Below are positions 58,205 to 64,000 of a stretch of DNA of 64,000 nt, in pieces. Location of the stretch: contig CAYPTB010000007.1 in NCBI GenBank assembly GCA_964413535.1, positions 259,278-323,277 on the forward strand, in the 5' to 3' direction. Below the pieces are notes generated by a model that did not search any database, had not been told where the DNA came from, and saw only the letters and a program-made list of their open reading frames with translations. The stretch's first letter is position 1, and each line of letters begins with the position of its first letter. This stretch comes from CAYPTB01 sp964413535 (lineage in GTDB: Bacteria > Planctomycetota > UBA1135 > GCA-002686595). Both the position numbers and the translations under genes were made by a program.

Positions 58205-59494
58205 ATGACGAAGCGACGTCTAGCGATCCAGGCCCTCCTCGCCGTCCCCTGCTCCGCGGTCCTCGGCGGAGGCGCTGCGGCCCAGCTCGCGGAGGCTCGG
58301 ATGCCGAGCGTCGTGCAGCCCTGGCCGCCGACGCTCGGGATTCCGGTGGCGAAGGTGTGGGTCGTGGACGACGGCGGCGGAGCGGGCGTCGACTTCGTCG
58401 AGCTCGAGCCGGCCGTCGCCGCTGCCGCCACGGGCGACGTTCTCCTCGTCCGCGACGGGTTCTACGAATCGTTCACGATCAACGGGAAGAGTCTCTTCGT
58501 CGTGGCCGAGGACGGCGACACGGTGGCCGTCAACTACACGACCGAGGTCCGGAATCTCGCGCCGGAAGAGCTCGTCGTCCTGCGCGGCCTGATCCTCGGC
58601 CCGACGAGCGAGGCGCTCTGGACGCGCAACTCCGCGGGCACGGTCTGGGTCTCGGACTGCTCGATCCAGGGCGACGACACGTTCGGCCAGTCGGGTCCGA
58701 AGCTCGGGCTGCGCGTCGAGAACTGCGCGAGCGTCGTCCTGGACGGCTGCGTCGTGAGCTCCCCGGACGAGCCCTTCGGCGAGGACGGCTTCGTCGCGAG
58801 TCAGTCGAGCCTCGTGCTGTGGGACACTTCGGTGACCGGCGGCCTGCCGGACGGGCCCGCCACCCCGGGCGGAACGGGGTGCGTCGTCTCGGGCGGCGTC
58901 CTGTTCGCGTCGGGCTGCACCTTCCGCGGCGGTACGGGAGGGTTCGGAGGCGACTGGGGTCCGCCGGAATGCTTCGACGGTGGAATGGGCGGCTCCGGAC
59001 TGCGGCTCGTCGGCGCGAGCGCCACGCTGCGCGACTGCGCATCGGTCGGCGGCGGGGGTGGTAGTGCGCTCGGAACCGCGTGCGCCGATGGGCCGCCGGG
59101 GCCGGGCATCGACGCGGACGGGGGGACGACGCTCACGACCCTTGCGGCGGCGGCGCGCACCTGCGACCTGCCGCGCGTGCTGCGCGAGGGCACACTCGCG
59201 CACTTCGCCCTCACCGGCGAGCCGGGCGAGGGAGTCACGGTGTACCTCGGCGTCGGCGCCGCTCCGACCGAGGTGCCCGGACTCGCAGGTGTCGTCGTCC
59301 CGCGCGGGCCGCTCGTGCGCGTGGGCCAGTCCGTGATCGGTCCCAACGGCACCGGGAGCCTGCCCTTCCGAGTGCCCGCGCCCCCACCGGGTGCCGACGC
59401 GTGGGTCCTCACGGGCCAAGCCGTGTTCCTCGCGGCGGAGGGGCCGGTGCTCGGCTCGCCCTTCGTGTCGGTCGTGCTCCGGCAGGGGCTCTAG
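58205..59494 (+). CDS. Exported right-handed beta-helix-like protein
   Basis: 429 residues. A signal peptide (RRLAIQALLAVPCSAVLGGGAAAQ) is followed by a parallel beta-helix-like region: repeated strands such as GDVLLVRDGFYESFTINGKSLFVVAEDGD, SAGTVWVSDCSIQG, ASVVLDGCVVSS and GVLFASGCTFRGG, which recall pectate-lyase-like coils, with Cys and Gly at the turns. The last 100 residues are a different, proline-rich beta domain ending in FVSVVLRQGL, a kind of C-terminal sandwich common in secreted proteins of some Planctomycetota. No catalytic residues recognised; probably a surface or extracellular protein. Start set by a strong ribosome site and the signal peptide. Confidence 0.72.
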   Translation: MTKRRLAIQALLAVPCSAVLGGGAAAQLAEARMPSVVQPWPPTLGIPVAKVWVVDDGGGAGVDFVELEPAVAAAATGDVLLVRDGFYESFTINGKSLFVVAEDGDTVAVNYTTEVRNLAPEELVVLRGLILGPTSEALWTRNSAGTVWVSDCSIQGDDTFGQSGPKLGLRVENCASVVLDGCVVSSPDEPFGEDGFVASQSSLVLWDTSVTGGLPDGPATPGGTGCVVSGGVLFASGCTFRGGTGGFGGDWGPPECFDGGMGGSGLRLVGASATLRDCASVGGGGGSALGTACADGPPGPGIDADGGTTLTTLAAAARTCDLPRVLREGTLAHFALTGEPGEGVTVYLGVGAAPTEVPGLAGVVVPRGPLVRVGQSVIGPNGTGSLPFRVPAPPPGADAWVLTGQAVFLAAEGPVLGSPFVSVVLRQGL

Positions 59495-59564
59495 CTGACC
59501 TCCGCTCGTCCTCGACCTGCTCGGAGACGGATGATCTCGGAGTGCCCGTCGTGAACCCCGACCG

Positions 59565-60473
59565 TCAGCCGATGTGCTCCACGTCGAGCACGCACAGCTC
59601 GGAGCTCTCGCGTTCGCCCATGCGGTAGCGCGTGAAGACGAGGCGCTTGCCGTCGTGCGAGAAGCAGGGTTGCGTGTCGTAGACGAACGGCAGCCCCGAG
59701 TGGAAGTCGGTGAGAGCGCGGCGATCGGTGCCGTCGGGATTCATCCAATAGATCCGGTGCGGGCTCGCGCCGGGCGGGCCGCCGGCGAAGGCGATGCGGC
59801 GCCCGTCGGGGGACCAGACGGGCCAGCCGTCGTAGGACGCTGGATCGCGCGTCAGGTTCACGGCGTTCGTGCCGTCGGCGTCCATCACGAAGACCTCGTT
59901 GTCGCCCTCGACGACGCGTCGCGTGAGGATGCGGCGGCCGTCGGGCGACCACGAGGCATACGTGTCGACGTCTGGGCCGCTCGTGATGCGGCGGAGCTCG
60001 CCGCCGTCGATCTTCATCTCCCAGATGTCGTAGTCGTCGGGGCCCGAGGTGTCGCGGTTCGAGCTGAAGAGCACGCGCTCACCGTCGGCGGACCACACGG
60101 GATGGAGGTCGTGGGCGGGGTGCTTCGTCAGGTTGGTCGCGCCGGAGCCGTCGGCGGCGCAGACGTAGACCTCGCGGTTTCCGTCGCGCTCGGAGACGAA
60201 GAGGATCCAGCCGCCGTCGGGCGACCAGACGGGGGTGATGTCGGCCGCCGGGCTCGCGACGAGGCGCTCGACGCCGCTGCCGTCGGCGTCCATGACGTAC
60301 AGGTCCCAGTTGCCGGAGGCGTTCGACTGGTAGACGAGCTTTCGGTCGTCGGGCGACCAGGAGGCGTAGGCGTGCACGACCCAGGTGAGCCGCGCGACGG
60401 GCGGCGTGGGAACGGCGGCCGCGGACGGATCCTGTAGGACGATGGAAAGGGCGAGTGCGGCGGTTGTGAACAT
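59565..60473 (-). CDS. TolB-like beta-propeller (PD40 repeats) protein
   Basis: 302 residues. A short N-terminal signal-like segment is followed by a propeller made of PD40/TolB-type repeats: YASWSPDDRKLVYQSNASGNWDLYVMDADGSG, TPVWSPDGGWILFVSERDGNREVYV, HPVWSADGERVLFSSNRD, YASWSPDGRRILTRR and WPVWSPDGRRIAFAGG. Five to six blades are visible. Such proteins bind partners in the periplasm; this one is shorter than TolB and lacks its N-terminal domain, and no Pal or Tol genes are near. The ATG at 60473 gives a weak signal peptide (MFTTAALALSIVLQ). Function beyond a binding scaffold cannot be given. Confidence 0.75.
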   Translation of the reverse strand: MFTTAALALSIVLQDPSAAAVPTPPVARLTWVVHAYASWSPDDRKLVYQSNASGNWDLYVMDADGSGVERLVASPAADITPVWSPDGGWILFVSERDGNREVYVCAADGSGATNLTKHPAHDLHPVWSADGERVLFSSNRDTSGPDDYDIWEMKIDGGELRRITSGPDVDTYASWSPDGRRILTRRVVEGDNEVFVMDADGTNAVNLTRDPASYDGWPVWSPDGRRIAFAGGPPGASPHRIYWMNPDGTDRRALTDFHSGLPFVYDTQPCFSHDGKRLVFTRYRMGERESSELCVLDVEHIG

Positions 60474-60867
60474 GGGGTTTTGCTTGCGTCAGGCCAGCTC
60501 TTGAAGTGCGTGAGCTCGAAGATCGATCCGCTCCGTCGCCTGCCTCGTGTGTACAGCGCGTCGAGGAGGATGCGCGAGCTCTTGCGATCGGATTCTAGTG
60601 GTGCGGTGCGCGCGCCAGACGCCATTGCCGCGAGCTTTGTCCATCTCTTGCACGAATCGGCATGCGAGTTTGCAGAGTGAGCAGCGAACGGGACGATCGA
60701 TTTCCGCAGAGCACCTACCCTGCGCCCGTTTCGTCGAGGGCAGCGAACCGATCCGGTCATCGACTCGACAGTCGCGGCTCGTCGCCGGCGGACGTTTCCG
60801 CATCCTTCGAGATGGAACCGGCGAACCAGGTCGACCCTCGCCGAACTTCCGTCTCGGCGCGGGAGAT
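60474..60867. other. Intergenic region, about 390 bases, mostly empty
   Basis: Its base composition is somewhat less GC-rich than the genes around it. On the minus strand a TAGAAT box at 60592-60597 could be the -10 of the propeller gene, giving a leader of about 110 bases. The small open frames here have no family support. No tRNA or stable hairpin was found by eye. Confidence 0.45.
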
Positions 60868-62421
60868 CTACGGGCTCAGGCGCACGATCGCGTAGTGACC
60901 GGCCTGGGCGACGGCGCGAGCACCCGAGCGGCGCAGTTGGGAGAGAATCGCTGCTTCCGTCGGGTCGCCGCGATCCAACACGACCACGTCGACCTCGCGC
61001 CGGCGCAGGAGGTCCAGGACGCCCTTCGGACCCGCGCGCTTCGCGACCCAGCGCAGTGTGAACACGGGGCGGTCGAGCTCGACCGAGAAGTGGGCGCCGA
61101 AGTCGGCGGCGAGCACGTCGTTCGGCGCGACCTGACCTTCCACCGCGCGACAGGCCTCGAAGAAGGCGGGCGAACGGGAACGCAGCTCGCTCCAACCCCA
61201 CTCGTGCCGGTAGTCATGGGTCGCGAGACCGAGGAGGACAACGGTCGTGGCCGCCCTCGCCGGACTCGTTCCAAGCGAACGCGCGAGGACCCACACGAGC
61301 GCGTCGGCGACGGCTGGCAGGACGAGCGCGTACACCGGCAGCACCAGGCGGTTCATGAAGCCGAAGTAGATCGAGATGACGATCACCATCGCGCCGACCT
61401 GGAACTCGGCCGTGTCGCGGCGCACGACGAGGACGGTCGCCCAACACAGGAGCGCGCCGAGCGCGAGCATGCGGTGGATACCGTCCGGCTCGCGCTCCTG
61501 CAGGCGGCTCCCGAGCACGTGCAGGAGGTCGGAAACGCGCGTCTCGACGCGCTCCACGAGCTGCTCGCGCGTGAGCAACGGCGAGCTCGGGTCCGCCATG
61601 TCCTGGTGCCACATGGCGACCGAGTAGGAATGGAAGAGCGTGTCCTCGACCGGCACGGGCGTCTCGATCGAGGCGTTGCGCAAGCTCCACGGGACGAGCG
61701 TCGCGAGCGCGAGGCCGGCGGGCAGCGCGAGGCGCAGGAGGACGAAGCGCGGCCACGGGAGGCCGCCGCGGCCGTGCTTCAGCGCGTCGAACAGGCGCGC
61801 GAGCACGAGCGCGGGTATCAGGAAGACGTTCATCGTGCGCACGTAAGCGGCGGCGCCGATCGCGAGGCCGACGAGCGCGTCGCGCGCGGTGGACGGACGC
61901 GCGCGCGCCCAGCGCTCGAGGACGAGGCAGCCGAGCATCGCTGCGAGGCCCGGCACGTCCGACATGATCTGCCCGCAGGAGCGGAGGAAGCCCGGGTTCA
62001 GCCACAGCGCCGCGGCGACGGCGAGCGAGACGCCCGTGCCGAGGCGCGGCCGGCACAGGAGGAAGAGCAGGACGACGGACGCGACGCCGAAGAGGCCGAC
62101 GAAGGCCGTGAGCACGGCGTAGTCGGCTCCGACGAACGCCATCGGCAGCGCGAGCAGCACCGCGAAGCCCGGCGGTCGGATCGTGAACGGGTCGCCGAGG
62201 TAGGAGTAGCCCTCGCCCGCGAGCAGGTTCCGCGCACAGACCATGTACACCGCGCCGTCGCCCGTGGCGATCGACGGGTCGTAGGCGTCGGGCAGCAGGA
62301 AGAAGAGGCTCGCCGTCGCCGCGAGGGCCAGGACGAGCGGAACGAGCGCTGCGCGGAATCCGCGCGAGCGGCGCGGCTCGCCGCCCTCCGCATCCTCCGC
62401 GCTCGAAACGGCCGTGCTCAT
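60868..62421 (-). CDS. Polytopic GT-C-like glycosyltransferase (PMT_2-like)
   Basis: About 517 residues. After a first helix (LVPLVLALAATASLFFLL) the loop reads AYDPSIATGDGAVYMVCARNLLAGEGYSY and PFTIRPPGFAVLLALP, the common first-loop pattern of PMT_2/GT-C enzymes, with Asp55 as the likely catalytic acid. About ten helices follow and a soluble C-terminal domain of about 110 residues ending VAQAGHYAIVRLSP. It probably transfers a sugar from a polyprenyl phosphate. The ATG at 62421 was taken; the frame is open upstream into the divergent region. The decayed GT2 copy lies just across the divergent gap. Confidence 0.7.
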   Translation of the reverse strand: MSTAVSSAEDAEGGEPRRSRGFRAALVPLVLALAATASLFFLLPDAYDPSIATGDGAVYMVCARNLLAGEGYSYLGDPFTIRPPGFAVLLALPMAFVGADYAVLTAFVGLFGVASVVLLFLLCRPRLGTGVSLAVAAALWLNPGFLRSCGQIMSDVPGLAAMLGCLVLERWARARPSTARDALVGLAIGAAAYVRTMNVFLIPALVLARLFDALKHGRGGLPWPRFVLLRLALPAGLALATLVPWSLRNASIETPVPVEDTLFHSYSVAMWHQDMADPSSPLLTREQLVERVETRVSDLLHVLGSRLQEREPDGIHRMLALGALLCWATVLVVRRDTAEFQVGAMVIVISIYFGFMNRLVLPVYALVLPAVADALVWVLARSLGTSPARAATTVVLLGLATHDYRHEWGWSELRSRSPAFFEACRAVEGQVAPNDVLAADFGAHFSVELDRPVFTLRWVAKRAGPKGVLDLLRRREVDVVVLDRGDPTEAAILSQLRRSGARAVAQAGHYAIVRLSP

Positions 62422-62495
62422 GCTCGCGTCGCGCAGCGCGGACGCCGCGACACTCGCCAACACCGAGCGATGGGGGAGAACGGCATGCCGGGCGC

Positions 62496-62583
62496 GCGGG
62501 ACGCCGTGACATAATGGCGCCGTGAGCGAGCGAGGCAAGACGATCGTCGTGACGCCGGCCTACCGGTCCGAGAACACGCTGCG
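62496..62583 (+). repeat. Left copy of an 88-base direct repeat (GT2 5' region)
   Basis: Matches 63145-63232 with about 81 of 88 identical bases; the first 57 bases are identical. It includes the CATAAT box, the GTG start and the first 20 codons of the GT2 glycosyltransferase. Confidence 0.85.
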
Positions 62584-62587
62584 ATGA
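62522..62587 (+). pseudogene. Remnant of a GT2 glycosyltransferase gene (5' end only)
   Basis: The frame starts at GTG 62522 with MSERGKTIVVTPAYRSENTLR and stops after 21 codons where foreign sequence begins. The intact gene at 63171 starts MSERGKTIVVMPAYKAANTLR. The amino-acid changes are mostly conservative, so this looks like the start of a former tandem paralogue whose remaining part was lost. Its promoter box is still intact. Confidence 0.7.
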
Positions 62588-62765
62588 GGAGCCATCCCAC
62601 GTCCACGTGGAGCGAGATCAGAGCACGGCGAAGTTCTGGTTGGGCCCCGTGCGGCTCCAGAGCAGTGGAGGTTTCGGACCTGCCGAGGTTCGGCGGATCC
62701 AACGACTGGTCGAGCGACATCGGAATGCGTTGCTGAGGAGTTGGGATGCCTATTTCAAGACGTGA
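62583..62765 (+). pseudogene. DUF4160 protein, 5'-truncated
   Basis: Not opened by any start codon: the frame begins directly at the junction with the GT2 remnant. It reads DEEPSHVHVERDQSTAKFW, LGPVRLQSSGGFGPAEVRRI, QRLVERHRNALLRSWDAYFK, which is the C-terminal three quarters of a DUF4160 domain (compare the usual GDEPPHVHV). The N-terminal 20 or so residues are missing, so it is a broken gene. Its end overlaps the DUF2442 start by 20 bases, as normal for this gene pair, which is often considered toxin-antitoxin-like. Confidence 0.72.
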
Positions 62766-63087
62766 AGCCAACGAGCCCCGAGCGGTGGACGTTCGTGTGA
62801 CGGAGGACCAACTGACGGTCGACCTCGTCGACGGTCGAACCGTCGCGGTGCCGCTCACCTGGTATCCGCGTCTGCACCATGCAACCGATCGGGAGAGGAA
62901 GCGCTGGCGCCTGATCGGGGGAGGTGTGGGGATCCAGTGGCCGGAGCTGGACGAGGACATCAGCGTCGAAGGCTTGCTGGCCGGACGCCGATCCGGGGAG
63001 ACCCAGGAGTCGTTGAAGAGCTGGATGGAGAGGCGGACGGCAACGGGGTCCAGCAAGCGGCCCACGACGCCGAAGGCGCGCGATTGA
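62746..63087 (+). CDS. DUF2442-family protein
   Basis: 113 residues. DUF2442 is recognised by VRVTEDQLTVDLVDGRTVAVPLTWYPRL, then RLIGGGVGIQWPELDEDISVEGLLAGR, a small beta-alpha fold that in many bacteria is encoded just after a DUF4160 gene, in a possible toxin-antitoxin pair. The tail after the domain (ETQESLKSWMERRTATGSSKRPTTPKARD) is longer than usual. It overlaps the end of the truncated DUF4160 gene. The base composition is lower in GC than the neighbours, which suggests acquisition. Since its partner is broken, it may be a relic. Confidence 0.78.
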   Translation: MPISRREANEPRAVDVRVTEDQLTVDLVDGRTVAVPLTWYPRLHHATDRERKRWRLIGGGVGIQWPELDEDISVEGLLAGRRSGETQESLKSWMERRTATGSSKRPTTPKARD

Positions 63088-63144
63088 CGTGTCGCGAGGC
63101 CGGGTCTCGACCTGGTCGAGGGCAGAAAGCAGCGCGACGGGCGT

Positions 63145-63232
63145 GCGGGACGCCGTGACATAATGGCGCCGTGAGCGAGCGAGGCAAGACGATCGTCGTG
63201 ATGCCGGCGTACAAGGCGGCGAACACGCTGCG
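63145..63232 (+). repeat. Right copy of the 88-base direct repeat
   Basis: Promoter box and first codons of the intact GT2 gene, repeated from 62496-62583. The two copies flank the DUF4160/DUF2442 segment and could recombine to delete it. Confidence 0.85.
63159..63164 (+). promoter_or_regulatory. -10-like box, possible leaderless promoter of the GT2 gene
   Basis: CATAAT followed by GGCGCC and the GTG start at 63171. Conserved without change in the left repeat copy. Predicts a leaderless mRNA. Confidence 0.5.
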
Positions 63233-63965
63233 GCGGGTGTACGAGGACATCCCGAAGGACGCGGTCGACGAGATCCTGGTCGTCGACGACCGGTCGCCGG
63301 ACGACACGGCGGCGATCGCGCGCTCGCTGCCGGTCGATTTGATCGTTCACGAGCGCAACACGGGGTACGGCGGGAACCAGAAGACGTGCTACCGCGAGGC
63401 GTTGGCGCGCGGCGCCGACTACGTGGTCATGCTGCACGCCGACTACCAGTACGACGGGCGCATGATCCGGGCGGTGGTCGACATCCTGCGCATGGGCAAT
63501 TGCGACGTCGTGCTCGGGAACCGCATCCGTACGCGGGCCGAGGCGCTGGCGGGGGGAATGCCGCTCGCGAAGTACCTCGCGAACCGCGGCTTGACCGTCA
63601 TCGAGAACGTGCTGTCGGGTCAGAACCTCGGCGAGTGGCACTCGGGATTCCGCGCCTACTCGCGCAAGGTGCTCGAGACCGTGCCCTTCGAGCGCAACAG
63701 TGACGGCTTCGTGTTCGACTCGCAGTTCCTCGTCCAGTGCGTGCACTTCGGCTTCAAGATCGGGGATCTGCCCGTGCCGGTGCGCTACTTCGACGAGGCC
63801 TCGAGCATCAATTTCAAGAACTCGACCATCTACGCGCTCCAGACGCTGCGCACATTCGGACAGTGGTACCTGCACAAGTGGGGCGTCGCCCGGGACGAGC
63901 TCTTCTTCCCGCGCGAGCCCGAGCCGCGCCCCGCGTCCGGCGCCGCGGAACCGCGCCGGACGTGA
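63171..63965 (+). CDS. GT2-family glycosyltransferase (polyprenyl-phosphate mannosyltransferase-like)
   Basis: 264 residues with the GT-A fold. VVMPAYKAANTLRRVYEDIP (about 9-28), the nucleotide-binding ILVVDDRSPDDTAAIA (Asp-Asp at 39-40), NTGYGGNQKTCYREALARGADYVVMLHADYQYDG (the D-x-D region at 89-95) and the acceptor-side segment SGFRAYSRKVLE are those of dolichol/undecaprenyl-phosphate sugar synthases. There are no C-terminal membrane helices. It likely uses GDP-mannose or UDP-sugar to charge a polyprenyl phosphate, which the GT-C proteins of the window could use. The start is GTG after a CATAAT box; the stop overlaps the next GTG. Confidence 0.85.
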   Translation: MSERGKTIVVMPAYKAANTLRRVYEDIPKDAVDEILVVDDRSPDDTAAIARSLPVDLIVHERNTGYGGNQKTCYREALARGADYVVMLHADYQYDGRMIRAVVDILRMGNCDVVLGNRIRTRAEALAGGMPLAKYLANRGLTVIENVLSGQNLGEWHSGFRAYSRKVLETVPFERNSDGFVFDSQFLVQCVHFGFKIGDLPVPVRYFDEASSINFKNSTIYALQTLRTFGQWYLHKWGVARDELFFPREPEPRPASGAAEPRRT

Positions 63966-64000
63966 GTACCGAGCCAGTCCAATTCTTCACCTCACCGCGC
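63962..64000 (+). CDS. Start of a further gene (3' end outside window)
   Basis: A GTG at 63962 overlaps the GT2 stop as GTGA, the same coupling used throughout the window, and the frame MSTEPVQFFTSPR stays open to the edge. Too short to assign a family. Confidence 0.45.
   Translation, partial: MSTEPVQFFTSPR

Noticed and set aside
60480..60680. Small open frame in the gap after the propeller gene
   Set aside because: No ribosome site, no domain, base use unlike coding sequence of the window.

Overview
This window is very GC-rich (roughly 70% by eye), gene-dense bacterial DNA. The organism has an outer membrane: LptE-like and BamD-like lipoproteins, several lipobox proteins, and an O-antigen ligase are present. 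Alkaline-phosphatase/sulfatase-superfamily lipoproteins, CRTAC/ASPIC-UnbV and beta-helix exported proteins, DUF2723-type membrane proteins, a bacterial histone-fold protein and a probable AhpD-like selenoprotein together suggest an uncultured Planctomycetota-like lineage (Myxococcota-like is possible). This placement is inference; there is no rRNA in the window. No tRNA, CRISPR array, prophage or insertion sequence was found. Genes are packed with 4-base NTGA overlaps (ATGA, GTGA, TTGA, one CTGA), so many start codons could be fixed from the overlap.

Layout. 1-883: C-terminal part of a metallopeptidase-like protein. 894-7245 (minus): an operon of a sulfatase-superfamily lipoprotein and membrane proteins of GT-C type. 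7427-9904: M1 aminopeptidase with HEAT-like tail. 9984-13375 (plus): ferritin-like protein, then an AhpD-like protein interrupted by one in-frame UGA in its CxxC motif (read here as selenocysteine), then an O-antigen ligase. 13372-21273 (minus): RNase P RNA, a NUDIX protein, a small protein, a CRTAC1-like protein and two polytopic GT-C-like proteins. 21391-24277 (plus): an alpha/beta hydrolase without its serine, and a sulfatase-superfamily lipoprotein. 24295-30911 (minus): manC-ruvX, an AsmA-like giant, and alanine racemase. 31166-31405: a bacterial histone with a lysine-rich tail. 31521-42883 (minus): a housekeeping block CorC-like, recO, bamD, lptE, ftsH, folP, a fused cdaA-cdaR, glmM and a frameshifted tsaB. 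43172-47334 (plus): sigma factor, hutI and an STT3-like membrane protein. 47411-52822: small exported protein, PilZ protein, molybdopterin oxidoreductase and two overlapping dynamin-like GTPases. 52840-57841: a divergent pair around a perfect inverted repeat, with two more sulfatase-superfamily lipoproteins and an ArnT-like protein. 58205-62421: beta-helix exported protein, TolB-like propeller, GT-C protein. 62496-64000: a decayed GT2 copy abutting a DUF4160/DUF2442 remnant, then an intact GT2 glycosyltransferase and the start of another gene.

How it fits together. Much of the window is about the cell envelope: ManC makes GDP-mannose; the GT2 enzyme resembles polyprenyl-phosphate sugar transferases; at least seven polytopic GT-C-like proteins, an STT3-like protein and an O-antigen ligase could use lipid-linked sugars at the periplasmic face; and four lipoproteins of the alkaline-phosphatase superfamily, all with Thr rather than Cys/Ser at the nucleophile position, could modify such glycans or lipids. 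The housekeeping block links peptidoglycan precursor synthesis (GlmM), c-di-AMP signalling and folate synthesis, and Alr is encoded elsewhere in the window. The most interesting items are the selenoprotein candidate, the tailed histone, the CdaA-CdaR fusion, and a recurring -10 box placed 6-8 bases before start codons, which predicts leaderless mRNAs.
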